Shown: positions 1 to 9,033 of the stretch, one piece after another
Layout: each line of letters starts with the position of its first letter
How positions within the stretch are numbered: the stretch's first letter is position 1
Translations under genes and position numbers: made by a program
Notes under the pieces: model-generated
The model's input: only the letters and a program-made list of their open reading frames with translations
Told to the model about the DNA's origin: nothing
Database searches by the model: none
NCBI GenBank assembly: GCA_003263775.1
Contig: JYJJ01000051.1
Location: 62,001-126,000 of the forward strand
Source: Vibrio maritimus
Lineage (GTDB): Bacteria; Pseudomonadota; Gammaproteobacteria; Enterobacterales; Vibrionaceae
Reading direction: 5' to 3'
Length of the DNA: 64,000 nucleotides

Positions 1-976
1 AAGAACTTCGCTACGCCTTTGTACTCTTCAGATGAGTGGCCACGAAGTACCCACAGTGATGCACCCCCAATGATGGTGTTCTGTGGTTTCGCAATCAGTT
101 CATCATCATATGGAAGCTCGGCAACACCTACCTCAATACCTTTCATGTTTTCTTGAATACCTGCTAGGCCTGCGGATGAGCCCATGGTCATCGCACACTC
201 TTGGGTGTAGAAAAGTGGCATACCGTCAGATTGGCGACCGCCGTATTTGTAGATGCCTTCTTTTGACCACTCACCAAGCTTTTCAATGTGTTTTACATAA
301 GGCGCTGCGTTGAACTTAAATTCAGTATCAAAACCGCCAAAGCCGTTATTCTGCGTCGCGACTGGAATGTTGTTTCGAGCGCCAAAGTTTTCGATTTGAG
401 TCCAAGACTGCCATGTAGTAGTGAAACCACATTGTGCGCCAGACTCGAGCAGTTTGCGTGACACTTGCTCCATCTCTTTCCAAGTTTTAGGCGCTGAGGT
501 GATCCCTGCTTTTGCGAACATATCTTTGTTGTAGTACATCACAGGCGTAGAGCTATTAAACGGCATTGACAGCATCTGACCGTCATTGGTGGTGTAGTAG
601 CCTGTCACAGCTGAAAGATAGTTGTCTGGGTTAAACGGTTCTTTGGTATCTTCCATTAGTTCGTACACTGGTAGATAGCTTGTTTCGCGCCCATCATGGT
701 CGCTGTACCCACTTCAAACACCTGAACAATGGCAGGCTGCTCTTTCGCTCGGAAAGCAGCGATAGCGCTGGTCATGGTTTCTGCGTAGCTACCTTTGTAA
801 ACCGGTTTGATCTCGTATTCTTCTTGGCTTGCATTGAAATCCGCAGCGATATCATTAACTTTTTGACCCAAAGCGCCGCCCATGGCGTGCCACCACTCAA
901 CCTCAGTTTTTGCTTGAGCACCAGTGCTCATGAGCGCCACTGCCACCGCCATTCCTGTGAGGTGTTTAATAGACAT
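1..976 (-). CDS. ugpB: UgpB, periplasmic glycerol-3-phosphate-binding protein (partial, frameshifted)
   Basis: Substrate-binding protein of the UgpBAEC ABC importer for sn-glycerol 3-phosphate and glycerophosphodiesters. A signal peptide of about 22 residues ends in AQA and is followed by the WWHAMGG stretch typical of UgpB. Further family motifs are VGTATMMGAK, PFNSSTPVMYYNK and, near the window edge, SLWVLRGHSSEEYKG. The C-terminus runs off the left edge. One base is missing near position 670, where IYP-VYELMED should continue, so the uninterrupted frame stops after 106 residues; the remainder is intact in the next frame. An AAGGGAAA Shine-Dalgarno precedes the start. It is divergent from ugpQ, and the rest of the ugp operon presumably lies to the left. 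Confidence 0.93.
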
Positions 977-1084
977 AGTGTTTCCCTTAAATGTGAAAAT
1001 GTTGGTTTTTGGTTCATAAAGCAGAAGTTCACTTGTTGTAGAGCCACTGCTTTAAAATGTTCAAGTGAAAGTTAAACTGAGCAA

Positions 1085-1102
1085 ATGACGATTAGGTGAC
1101 AG
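1085..1102 (-). promoter_or_regulatory. Candidate Pho box upstream of ugpB
   Basis: On the minus strand two 7-mers, CTGTCAC and TCGTCAT, lie exactly 11 bp apart, matching the PhoB direct-repeat pattern (CTGTCAT, 4-nt spacer, repeat). A weaker third unit (AGTTCAT) precedes them at the same period. The orientation points to ugpB, and ugp operons are known members of the phosphate-starvation regulon. Confidence 0.65.
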
Positions 1103-1221
1103 TTAAATGAACTTATTTGAAACATTTTATGGCCATGGAAACGCAATAAAACGGCAATAATAGTGTCACAGAGAGTTGTAATCCTTTCATTTGAATGCAA
1201 ATGAAAATGGTAAAGGAATCA

Positions 1222-1974
1222 ATGAAAATCACAGCTCATCGTGGCGTTTCTAGCCTCGCACCCGAAAATACGTTAGCTGCTTTTGAACAGGCGGCTTTGT
1301 TAGGACTAGAATGGATTGAGATTGATGTTCAGCTTAGTCAGGATAAGGTGCCAGTCGTTATTCATGATCGTACCGTGAACCGCTGTACCAACGGCCGCGG
1401 CCGCGTCGCCGATATGAGTGTTCAGGCGCTAAAAGCCTTAGATGCGGGCCTATGGTTTGGTGATGCTTATGAAGGCGAGACTATTCCAACATTGGCTGAG
1501 ACTCTATTGTTGGCGCAAAGACATGGCCTGACGGTCAATGTTGAGCTAAAGCATTATGAAGGTGATGATATTGAGCTTTTGTGTCAGCAAGTTAAGTTGG
1601 TTATGACTGAGTTAGGTATTGCTACGGAGCAGGTGCTATTCTCTAGTTTTAGTACGCAGGCGCTGACGGTGATGCAGCGAATAATGCCCTCCATACGTCG
1701 CGGGCAACTGTGGCAACAAATACCGGATAACGCGCTAACTATTCTCGATAAATTAGATGCTTACAGCGTACATTGCGACTTTCACTTTCTAGATGAGAAA
1801 ACAGCAAGATGGATAAAATCGGCGGGCTACCAACTTTATTGTTACACGCCTAATCATCCAGTTTTGGTTGAGTCATTTTGGGGGTGGGGCGTGGATATGA
1901 TGATAAGCGATGTGCCTCAGGATTATCAAAGACAGTCATCAGAATCAAAGCCGCAAGTTTTAGTTGATGCCTAA
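1222..1974 (+). CDS. ugpQ: UgpQ-type glycerophosphodiester phosphodiesterase
   Basis: Cytoplasmic GDPD that hydrolyses glycerophosphodiesters to glycerol 3-phosphate and an alcohol. About 250 residues from the chosen start. The GDPD motifs are AHRGVS with ENT at the N-terminus, IEIDVQ, VVIHDRTVNRCTNGRG and NVELK. I chose ATG 1222 (MKITAHRG) over the in-frame upstream codons because AAAGGA precedes it and the family starts just before HRG. Divergent from ugpB and followed 30 bp later by a DeoR regulator, so it probably belongs to the ugp regulon. A second GDPD lies at 61591-62298. Confidence 0.93.
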   Translation: MKITAHRGVSSLAPENTLAAFEQAALLGLEWIEIDVQLSQDKVPVVIHDRTVNRCTNGRGRVADMSVQALKALDAGLWFGDAYEGETIPTLAETLLLAQRHGLTVNVELKHYEGDDIELLCQQVKLVMTELGIATEQVLFSSFSTQALTVMQRIMPSIRRGQLWQQIPDNALTILDKLDAYSVHCDFHFLDEKTARWIKSAGYQLYCYTPNHPVLVESFWGWGVDMMISDVPQDYQRQSSESKPQVLVDA

Positions 1975-2004
1975 TGTGACATAGAGGAGCAGGTAACGAC
2001 CATC

Positions 2005-2753
2005 ATGCACCATCTCAGTTTGCGACAAAAAAGTATTATCGACCTGATACATACGCAAGAATACTGCACTATAGAGGCGCTTTCGAGCCACTTTGATGTT
2101 ACGACTCAAACCATTCGCCGTGATATTAATGAGCTTTGCAGTCTCGGCTTTGCCCGCCGTCATCATGGTGGAGTGGGTTTGCCAACAACGCTAAGCAATC
2201 GCAGTTTTACCTCGCGAAGCACGACCAACTTGACGGAAAAGCAGCAAATAGCCAAACAGGTGGTTGCCAATATCCCAGACGGTTGCACGCTATTCTTAGG
2301 CATAGGTACTACGATAGCGGCGATTGCGGAGCATTTAAGTGCTCATAAGCATCTTCGCGTGGTCACCAATAACTACCAGGCAGCGCATATCTTGGCGCAG
2401 TTTGAGCAGGTGGAAACCTGGATTGCTGGTGGACGAATGCGTAACAATGATGGCGATGTGGTTGGGGATCATGTGGCCAACTTTTTCGGGCAGTTCTCTG
2501 CTGACATTGGAATTGTGTGTTGCGCGGCAGTGAATCTTGCATCAAGCGTCACGGACCAGCCCGCTTTGGAGCCTCAAAAAGAGGAGTTTGCTCTGGAGCA
2601 TAAGCTTCGCGAGGCGGCGATCAGTCAAGCGATTTTGGCGGCTCCCAGCAAAGGTGGCTGGTTGCCAACAGTACAAAGTGGCAAAGCAAAGCAAGTGCTC
2701 GCGTTGCCCCTTTGGCTTATTTCGACCGTGTGTATGGTCGTCCTATTGAGTAG
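2005..2753 (+). CDS. DeoR/GlpR-family transcriptional regulator (frameshifted near the C-terminus)
   Basis: Repressor of the DeoR family. The N-terminal winged helix (residues about 5-55, with TIEALSSHFDVTTQTIRRDI) is followed by a sugar-phosphate isomerase-like sensor domain (FLGIGTT, VTNNYQAA, WIAGGRMR). One base is missing near 2640. In the corrected frame the protein ends with the family-typical WLVANSTKWQSKA...YFDRVYGRPIE, stopping at 2753. Lying just behind ugpQ, it probably senses glycerol 3-phosphate or a related phosphate ester and controls the ugp genes. That ligand is inferred from context. Confidence 0.85.
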
Positions 2754-2774
2754 CGGCTTGCTTGTTAGCCTGAG

Positions 2775-3920
2775 TTACTTAGCCAGATGAGTCTCTGACT
2801 CTGGTTGCGGTGGAAATGTATGATAGATTGCTTTGAATCGCTCTAGGTTGTTAAGCAGCGTTTCAACCAGCAATGGGTCAAACGCGGCCCCCGCTTGTTC
2901 AGCAAGATAATGTTGAGTGTCTTCAAGGCTCCATGCTTGCTTGTAGGTACGTTTGCTCAGCAGGGCATCAAACACATCGGCAATAGTGATGATCCTCGCC
3001 TCTAACGGAATATCTATCCCGCCAATCTTGGTGGGATAGCCCACCCCATCAAAGCGCTCATGATGAAAATAGATAATGTTTTTCAAGAAAGAGACTTCAG
3101 CACTGGACGCACTGACCACGTCGATGTTTTCGATGACCTCGTCGATAATGTCTACCCCGTAATCAACATGCTTGTTCATGATGGCGCGCTCTTCTGGTGT
3201 GTATCGGTGAGGGCTAAACAGAATGTGGTCAGGGATGCGGTATTTGCCGATATCGTGAAAAGGTGAGTAGAGCTCTATCCACTGAATAAATCGATGATCG
3301 ACGGGCAGTTTGTGAGCAAGAAGTTCGGCGAGGAGCTTGCTGTACTGGCTCATCCGCTGCAGATGATCCGCGGTTTCTGGGTCACGTTTATGGCTTATCT
3401 TGAGCGCGAGCTTCAGAGCTTGGACGAACATTTGGTGCTTGTAACGGTCATGGCAAAGCAAACTTATGATGACCTCTCGAATAAACAAAAGGTCTGAGTG
3501 CAAAGCGCCATCGTTGAAGTAATCTACTTGCGTTGAATTGAGAAACAGTACTGCGCCGAAACCGCTTTCAATGTTTAATCCCATGGTAAAACTGCTTCGG
3601 TGGCCAAGCTCGATAAGACGTCTATTTCGGTTGTTGGGTTTGAGCTCATAGAGATCGTCAACGATCCTAATTTCCTGATTCTCGATTATTTTAATTAAGG
3701 GAGCACAGCGCTCAGAATGCATTGAGATTACGTCGAACTTATCGGAATCATCTTGAAAGTCGATAACGTGGAAGTTTTCGAGGTGATCAGCAGACGTCAC
3801 TGAGAGACACAATCTCGATAGATGCGGGTACTTGGTTCTTAGGGTGTGAAACAGTTCATCAATACCGTTGCGGCAACTCAATGCTCTGTTCGTGCTGGCA
3901 ATACAATCTATATAGTCCAT
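2775..3920 (-). CDS. HD-GYP domain protein, probable cyclic-di-GMP phosphodiesterase
   Basis: A 381-residue soluble protein. The N-terminal half looks GAF-like with no obvious sequence motif. The C-terminal half is an HD-GYP domain with HDIGKYRIP and HHERFDGVGYP, followed by the conserved ITIADVFDAL segment. The metal-binding H/D residues and the GYP signature are all present, so it is likely active as a c-di-GMP hydrolase. Convergent with the DeoR gene, with only about 20 bp between stops. No partner gene is evident, so its input signal is unknown. Confidence 0.88.
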   Translation of the reverse strand: MDYIDCIASTNRALSCRNGIDELFHTLRTKYPHLSRLCLSVTSADHLENFHVIDFQDDSDKFDVISMHSERCAPLIKIIENQEIRIVDDLYELKPNNRNRRLIELGHRSSFTMGLNIESGFGAVLFLNSTQVDYFNDGALHSDLLFIREVIISLLCHDRYKHQMFVQALKLALKISHKRDPETADHLQRMSQYSKLLAELLAHKLPVDHRFIQWIELYSPFHDIGKYRIPDHILFSPHRYTPEERAIMNKHVDYGVDIIDEVIENIDVVSASSAEVSFLKNIIYFHHERFDGVGYPTKIGGIDIPLEARIITIADVFDALLSKRTYKQAWSLEDTQHYLAEQAGAAFDPLLVETLLNNLERFKAIYHTFPPQPESETHLAK

Positions 3921-4147
3921 ACATTATTATCATTAGTTTTAATATGGTTTTTTAATAGTAGCGAGTGTGGGTGGATTCCCACAAGTGATCGGTTTCACAG
4001 CTATGGATGCAATTCAGTGAATATCTGAGTGATTGGTACAAGGTGCAATGTAAGAAGTTTTCGTTGGCATAACTAAGGCATTGATTCTATATAGCTTCGG
4101 GAGTAATAATATGCATACGTATGTTTATTTGAGCGGACACTTGGCTT

Positions 4148-5262
4148 ATGACTGAGCGCGAACAACAAATACTAGAACTAATCAAGCTTGATCCTATGAT
4201 CGCTCAGAGTACTTTGGCTGATATGCTCAACATCAGCCGAAGCGCCGTAGCAGGGCACATAACAAACTTGACGAAAAAGGATTTATACAGGGTAAGGGCT
4301 ATTTGATTGCCCCTGATCGTTTTGCCGTTGTGATTGGTGGCGCGAATATGGATTTATGTGGCCGTTCTACTTCAGACTTGGTGATGGGCAGCTCAAATCC
4401 AGGGGCTCTTACTGCCAGTGCTGGGGGCATTGGTAGGAACATTGCCGAAAGCCTTGCGCACCTTGGCAGTAAAGTCGAGTTTATCAGTGCCGTAGGTGAA
4501 GATTCATGGGGTGAGCAACTGCTGGATTCTTGCCGTGATGCGGGTGTAGGGATTGAGCACTGTTTGGTCACGCCTAATCGAGCAACCAGTACCTATCTTT
4601 CGATTCACGGGCCAGATGGTGCATTGCAACTCGCTCTCAACGATATGTCGCTGTTTGACGAACTCAATGCTCAGGAACTTGCAAAGCGAGCACCATTATT
4701 GAACAGGGCTACTGCCATCGCTATCGACGCAAACTTAAGTGAATCAGCATTGGAATACTTATTTCAGACTCAAGCCTCAAAACCCATTTTTGTGGATCCG
4801 GTTTCGGTACTAAAAGTGCAGAAAATCAAACCTTATTTGTCGTGTATTCATACTCTAAAGCTCAACGTGGTAGAAGCTGAATTGCTGTCAGGTGAGAGTA
4901 TATCTAAACGCAGCGACATACCAAAAACCGCACGGCGCCTTCATGATGTGGGCGTACATCAAGTGGTAATTAGTTTGGGAGAGAATGGCGCCTATGCCAG
5001 TCGAGATAGCAATGGGCACTTTTATGCTAGCGATGGTACTGCGGCTAATTTACCGATGGAACAACATGAAGGGCTGTTGTCCGGCCTCATTCATGGCTGT
5101 CTGCAAAGCTTAACTTGGCAGCATTCGATGGAATCTGCATTGGTCGCAGGCGGATTAGCTCACCAACAAACATTTACGTCTACGGCACGAAAGGGGCGGA
5201 ATAGTGGTTCGCCGCGATTTTCTACCGTGAGCTCAAGAGATACGGATACAGAGTTGTACTAG
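4148..5262 (+). CDS. HTH-PfkB carbohydrate kinase-like protein (YeiI/PsuK type), frameshifted, catalytic motif absent
   Basis: Starts with a MarR/Lrp-like helix-turn-helix (STLADMLNISRSAVAGHITNL) fused to a PfkB kinase fold (VVIGGANMDLCGR, SAGGIGRNIAESLAHLG, GEDSWGEQLL, FVDPVSVLK, LKLNVVEAELL). This is the architecture of E. coli YeiI and some pseudouridine kinases. One base is missing near 4280, inside an A/G run. In the second half the region that should hold the GAGD anion hole and catalytic Asp reads NLPMEQHEGLLSGL, and no other frame restores it. The protein may therefore be a sugar-binding regulator or a decaying kinase. The C-terminal tail also diverges from the family. Confidence 0.8.
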
Positions 5263-5336
5263 AGTAAAAACAAACTTTAGTCTAGCGGCTATCGTACAAA
5301 GAGGTAGGTCGGGCGAGTATCATTATGGAGAACGCT

Positions 5337-5537
5337 ATGCATATGTTGTTGGCGATTTTGATCTTCACTATAGCAATCGCACTCATGGCGATTGGAGTCA
5401 TTTTCAAGCGTAAAGCGATACAGGGTAGTTGCGGGGGTACGGAAAAAATCGACGTGGATAGTGATTGTGTCTGCCGAGCAAAACCTCCTGTGTCAGTAAC
5501 ATCTGAGCGTCAACGCATTGAGCCTAGTAAAGACTAA
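5337..5537 (+). CDS. NqrM-like small membrane protein (DUF539)
   Basis: About 66 residues: one N-terminal membrane helix, then FKRKAIQGSCGG, the hallmark of NqrM, the factor that inserts iron during maturation of the sodium-pumping NADH:quinone reductase. Only three cysteines are visible (SCGG and CVC), whereas classical NqrM has four. It is not beside nqrA-F or apbE here, so it looks like a divergent paralogue. GGAG at 5327-5330 is spaced correctly for ATG 5337; ATG 5325 is also in frame. The function of such a paralogue is unknown. Confidence 0.7.
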   Translation: MHMLLAILIFTIAIALMAIGVIFKRKAIQGSCGGTEKIDVDSDCVCRAKPPVSVTSERQRIEPSKD

Positions 5538-5551
5538 CTTCTTGATCTACA

Positions 5552-5573
5552 GGCTGCACACCCCAGTGCAGCC
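5552..5573 (+). terminator. Stem-loop after the NqrM-like gene
   Basis: Perfect stem GGCTGCAC/GTGCAGCC with a 6-nt loop, 15 bp past the stop codon. No T-run follows, so termination activity is uncertain. Confidence 0.4.
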
Positions 5574-5782
5574 AACTACATCTTCTACTCGCCCATTTAG
5601 ATATTTTCTTAAAAATCACCCCCGAAACTTGCAACAGATTTCGCTTTGGAGCCCCCGGCCTATACCGACACTATACTTGCGTAGACTGGAATCTAATTAC
5701 GGCGGTTGCCTTAATCTATGAACTATTCACCAATAGGGTCTGAATGGTTTGCACTGAAGTGTCTGCTATCCATTTCATCTGT

Positions 5783-5811
5783 ATGACAGTCCTATGATTC
5801 TTTAGTGACGA
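5783..5811 (-). promoter_or_regulatory. Candidate Pho box upstream of the phosphonate operon
   Basis: Read on the minus strand, three 7-mers follow each other at exact 11-bp steps: TCGTCAC, GAATCAT and CTGTCAT. This fits the PhoB direct-repeat pattern. The orientation is opposite to the operon at 5929, which lowers confidence, though PhoB sites in either orientation are known. Confidence 0.45.
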
Positions 5812-5831
5812 CAAACTCTACTGAGCCTAAT

Positions 5832-5849
5832 TCTAATTAGACTTTGTCT
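5832..5849. promoter_or_regulatory. Overlapping palindromes, possible regulator-binding site
   Basis: TCTAATTAGA is a perfect palindrome and overlaps AGACTTTGTCT, which has the T-N11-A character of LysR-type sites. It sits about 80-100 bp before the operon start. Binding by the LysR protein encoded at 13680-14578 is speculation. Confidence 0.25.
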
Positions 5850-5928
5850 AGTTATGTGAAACCTAGATTCAATATTTCTACTTCAAAATGCTTCACATCA
5901 AACAACATTAAGAAGTTCAGTAGTTAAG

Positions 5929-7026
5929 ATGTGGCATTTTAAAAATCCTGTTGAAATCGTGAGTGGTCACGAAGCATTAAACTCCTTAAAAGAACTAGTA
6001 GGCGGTCGAGCTTATTCGATTGTTACTTACTCTAATAATATTTTCTCCAGCTATACCCGAGAAGTCATCGAAGCTGTGGGGCATGATCCTGTCAGTATTA
6101 TCGATGGTGTGGTTGAAAATCCACATTTTTCGAATCTTCGCGGCCTATGTCAGCAGTTGAGTGAGCAAGGTGAGCAAACGCAAGTGTTTGTCGCGTTGGG
6201 TGGTGGTTCTGTAATGGACACTGCGAAAGTGCTCGCTGCCAGTGATGGTGATTTCGAGACCGTCGAGGCGTTCTTGAAAGGTAAGGTTGATGCACAAGAC
6301 CTGAGCATCAAGGAAATCATCGCGGTGCCGACGACTGCGGGCACAGGAAGTGAAGTCACACATTGGGGAACGGTCTGGGACCCAGAAAATGACGCAAAAT
6401 ATTCGCTATCCGATACTCGGCTCTACCCGAGTGCAGCAATTGTGCACGCGCCTTTTACGTCTCAGTTACCCATTTCCATCACAATTAGCACAGCGTTGGA
6501 TGCGCTATCGCATGCTTTGGAAAGCCTATGGAACAAAAACCGCAACCCAATAAGTGCAATGTTCGCTGTTACTGCCAGCAGAGCCATTATTGAGATCTTA
6601 CCTCTATTGGTGCAAGACCCAACCAATTTAGCGCTTCGCACTAAGATTCAAGAGGCGGCGTTGATGGCAGGCTTAGCTTTTTCCAATACCAAAACCTCCA
6701 TCGCCCACAACATGTCTTATGCCGTCACCCTTGATAAAGGTGTTGCTCATGGTATTGCGTGCAGCTTTACATTACCAGCGATCATTGCGGCCGTTGACCG
6801 CAACGACCATGAACTCATCGGCTATATCACCACTATTTTCAGTTCCAACATTGAACAAGCAAGCCAACAAATGACAGCTTTTCTGAAAGTTCTGGATGTA
6901 GAAGTTTCTCCGAATGCCTATGGCTATACCCGCGATGAATGGCAAGCGTTGGTAAGAGATGCCGCACAGGGCCAAAGAGGCCAGAACTTTTCAGGCAATG
7001 TAGAACAGCTAATTTCTCAGTTTTAA
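5929..7026 (+). CDS. Iron-containing alcohol dehydrogenase, phosphonoacetaldehyde reductase/hydroxyethylphosphonate dehydrogenase type
   Basis: 365-residue group III alcohol dehydrogenase. The cofactor loop ALGGGSVMDTAK lies at about residues 89-100. Metal ligands are predicted as D191, H195 (ALDALSHALESLW), H260 (IAHNMSYA) and H274 (GVAHGIA). Proteins of this family include PhpC-type enzymes that interconvert phosphonoacetaldehyde and 2-hydroxyethylphosphonate. Here it is the first gene of an operon whose second gene is phnX, with 24 bp between them and no PepM/Ppd biosynthesis genes. A catabolic, oxidative role that feeds phosphonoacetaldehyde to PhnX is therefore likely. The substrate is inferred from context. 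The ribosome site is weak. Confidence 0.85.
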   Translation: MWHFKNPVEIVSGHEALNSLKELVGGRAYSIVTYSNNIFSSYTREVIEAVGHDPVSIIDGVVENPHFSNLRGLCQQLSEQGEQTQVFVALGGGSVMDTAKVLAASDGDFETVEAFLKGKVDAQDLSIKEIIAVPTTAGTGSEVTHWGTVWDPENDAKYSLSDTRLYPSAAIVHAPFTSQLPISITISTALDALSHALESLWNKNRNPISAMFAVTASRAIIEILPLLVQDPTNLALRTKIQEAALMAGLAFSNTKTSIAHNMSYAVTLDKGVAHGIACSFTLPAIIAAVDRNDHELIGYITTIFSSNIEQASQQMTAFLKVLDVEVSPNAYGYTRDEWQALVRDAAQGQRGQNFSGNVEQLISQF

Positions 7027-7050
7027 ACAAAGTAATCAGTAGGTTAAGAA

Positions 7051-7866
7051 ATGAATAAAGTAGAAGCCGTCATTTTTGACTGGGCGGGAACCACCGTTGA
7101 TTTTGGTTCATTTGCGCCAACCACCATTTTTGTTGAGGCGTTTAAGCAAGCCTTCGATTTTGACATCTCGCTAGACGAAGCGCGAGGCCCGATGGGGATG
7201 GGGAAATGGGATCACATTCGAACGTTGGGTGATGATCCTAAGATTTCCCAGCGTTGGGTAGAGCAATTTGGTTCATCGATGACTGATGAACAAGTCACGC
7301 AAATCTATAACACATTCATGCCGCTTCAGATTGAGAAAGTGAAGCAGCCTGAACACGCAAGCTTAATTCCTGGAGCGAAAGAGACGCTGAACTTTCTTCA
7401 AGAGCAAGACGTTAAGGTGGGTTCTTGCTCGGGGTATCCGCGTCCGGTGATGGATGCACTTGTAGAAGCTGCAAGCGCTCTTGGCTACAACCCAGAATGC
7501 GTAGTAGCTAGCGACGACTTAAAGGCAGGCAGTCGTCCCGGCCCATGGATGGCATTGCAGAACGTGATTGAGCTAGGCATTAAAAATGTTTGTCACTGCG
7601 TCAAAGTTGATGATGCGGTGCCTGGTATTGAAGAAGGGCTAAACGCTGGAATGTGGACCGTTGGGTTGGCTCTTTCCGGTAATGAAGCAGGGTTTACGCT
7701 TGAAGAATTCTTACAGGCATCAGACGAAGAGAAGGCTCATGCTCGCGAACGTGCTAGTAGCAAGATGAAAAGTGCGAATGCGCACTATGTCATCGACACC
7801 ATTGCAGATCTTCCTGCAGTTATTACCGACATCAATCGCCGTATGGCTGATGGCGAACGTCCTTAA
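7051..7866 (+). CDS. phnX: Phosphonoacetaldehyde hydrolase (phosphonatase)
   Basis: Cytoplasmic HAD enzyme that cleaves the C-P bond of phosphonoacetaldehyde to give acetaldehyde and phosphate. It has 271 residues, the usual length. The nucleophile is D10 in [11 protein letters not shown]. The cap domain carries the Schiff-base lysine K52 in [14 protein letters not shown], which separates true phosphonatases from other HAD phosphatases. [13 protein letters not shown] and the acidic [11 protein letters not shown] motif are also present. No phnW transaminase accompanies it, which is unusual for phnX. Confidence 0.95.
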   Translation: MNKVEAVIFDWAGTTVDFGSFAPTTIFVEAFKQAFDFDISLDEARGPMGMGKWDHIRTLGDDPKISQRWVEQFGSSMTDEQVTQIYNTFMPLQIEKVKQPEHASLIPGAKETLNFLQEQDVKVGSCSGYPRPVMDALVEAASALGYNPECVVASDDLKAGSRPGPWMALQNVIELGIKNVCHCVKVDDAVPGIEEGLNAGMWTVGLALSGNEAGFTLEEFLQASDEEKAHARERASSKMKSANAHYVIDTIADLPAVITDINRRMADGERP

Positions 7867-7886
7867 CCCAAATAAAGACTAACATC

Positions 7887-9032
7887 ATGGCAGATATTCA
7901 GCTTTCAAACATTAAGAAATCTTTTGGTCAAACTGAGATCCTCAAAGGTATCAACTTAGATATCAAAGATGGTGAGTTTATGACCTTGGTTGGTGCCTCA
8001 GGCAGCGGTAAATCAACACTTCTACGCATCATTTCGGGTTTAGAAGAGCAATCTTCCGGCACCATTCGCATTGGTGGCTCAGACATTTCCGATAAGCGAC
8101 CAAAAGAGCGAGATCTCGCTATGGTGTTTCAGTCTTATGCGTTGTACCCGCATTTAACGGTTAAAGACAATATGCGTGTACCGCTGCGAATGCGTACGCC
8201 CCTATGGCAAAGGTTGCCACTGGCAACGCTACTCTCCCAAGATACTAAACAAGCACTGACTGCTATTGATGCGAGAGTCGAGGAGGTTGCAGCACAGCTA
8301 CATATCGAGCATCTCCTCGATAGAAAACCTAGCGAGTTGTCCGGTGGTCAATGTCAGCGTGTTGCGTTAGGGAGAGCAATGGTGCGCGAACCTTCGGCCT
8401 TTTTGATGGATGAGCCTCTATCAAATCTTGATGCCAAGCTTCGTGTACATATGAGAGGGGAACTGACTCAGCTTCATCGCGAAATTGGCACTACGTTCGT
8501 GTACGTCACGCATGACCAAGTAGAAGCGATGACGATGTCGGATCGGATTGCTCTCTTAGTAGAAGGCGAGCTTATCCAAGTGGATACACCTAACAATATG
8601 TACAACAACCCTAATCATCTAAAAGTTGCCGAGTTTATCGGTAGCCCAAAGATCAACACAATCCCAGCTTTAGTCGATGATGAAGGCAATATCCTATTTG
8701 ATGGCCAGGAGCTAAGTGGCATTAAACTCAATGCAACGAGCTGCGATGCGCCAATAACCATTGCAGTGCGTTCTGAGGATATTCGCATATGTTCAAGTAA
8801 CAACATGCCTGCAGTTATCACCCACATCGAAAACATGGGGGGTGAAAAAATCCTCTTTGCTAACGCCTCATGGGCGAACGGAAGCATAGCGATTAAATTG
8901 ACGGCCGATGAGTCAAAAAACCTTTCTCAAGGTGACAACATTCATCTCGAAGTCGCTCCCGACAAACTCATGTTTTTCAATCGTCACGGGCAGCGTATTC
9001 AGAAGATCGACATCATGATGGAGGCTGCCTGA
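7887..9032 (+). CDS. ABC importer ATPase, UgpC/MalK class
   Basis: 381 residues. Walker A GASGSGKST at about 36-44, Q-loop FQSYALYPHLTV, signature LSGGQCQRVALGRA at about 151-164 and Walker B FLMDEPLSNLDAKLR. A C-terminal TOBE/regulatory domain follows. The segment between the Q-loop and signature (about residues 102-128) is some 20 residues longer than in classical MalK/UgpC. It lies 20 bp after phnX and just before two permeases, so it energises the importer of this operon. The class normally moves sugars, polyols and glycerophosphodiesters rather than free phosphonates. Confidence 0.93.
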   Translation: MADIQLSNIKKSFGQTEILKGINLDIKDGEFMTLVGASGSGKSTLLRIISGLEEQSSGTIRIGGSDISDKRPKERDLAMVFQSYALYPHLTVKDNMRVPLRMRTPLWQRLPLATLLSQDTKQALTAIDARVEEVAAQLHIEHLLDRKPSELSGGQCQRVALGRAMVREPSAFLMDEPLSNLDAKLRVHMRGELTQLHREIGTTFVYVTHDQVEAMTMSDRIALLVEGELIQVDTPNNMYNNPNHLKVAEFIGSPKINTIPALVDDEGNILFDGQELSGIKLNATSCDAPITIAVRSEDIRICSSNNMPAVITHIENMGGEKILFANASWANGSIAIKLTADESKNLSQGDNIHLEVAPDKLMFFNRHGQRIQKIDIMMEAA

Positions 9033-9033
9033 T

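Larger units (their letters stand above)
5538..5928. other. 391-bp intergenic region upstream of the phosphonate operon
   Basis: No convincing gene is present. It contains a perfect 8-bp hairpin (5552-5573), three PhoB-like 7-mers (5783-5811) and two short palindromes (5832-5849). It is the likely control region of the operon that starts at 5929. Confidence 0.6.

Noticed and set aside
680..1075. 131-codon open frame opposite ugpB
   Set aside because: It is the antisense shadow of the ugpB signal-peptide region; the ugpB reading is clearly homologous.
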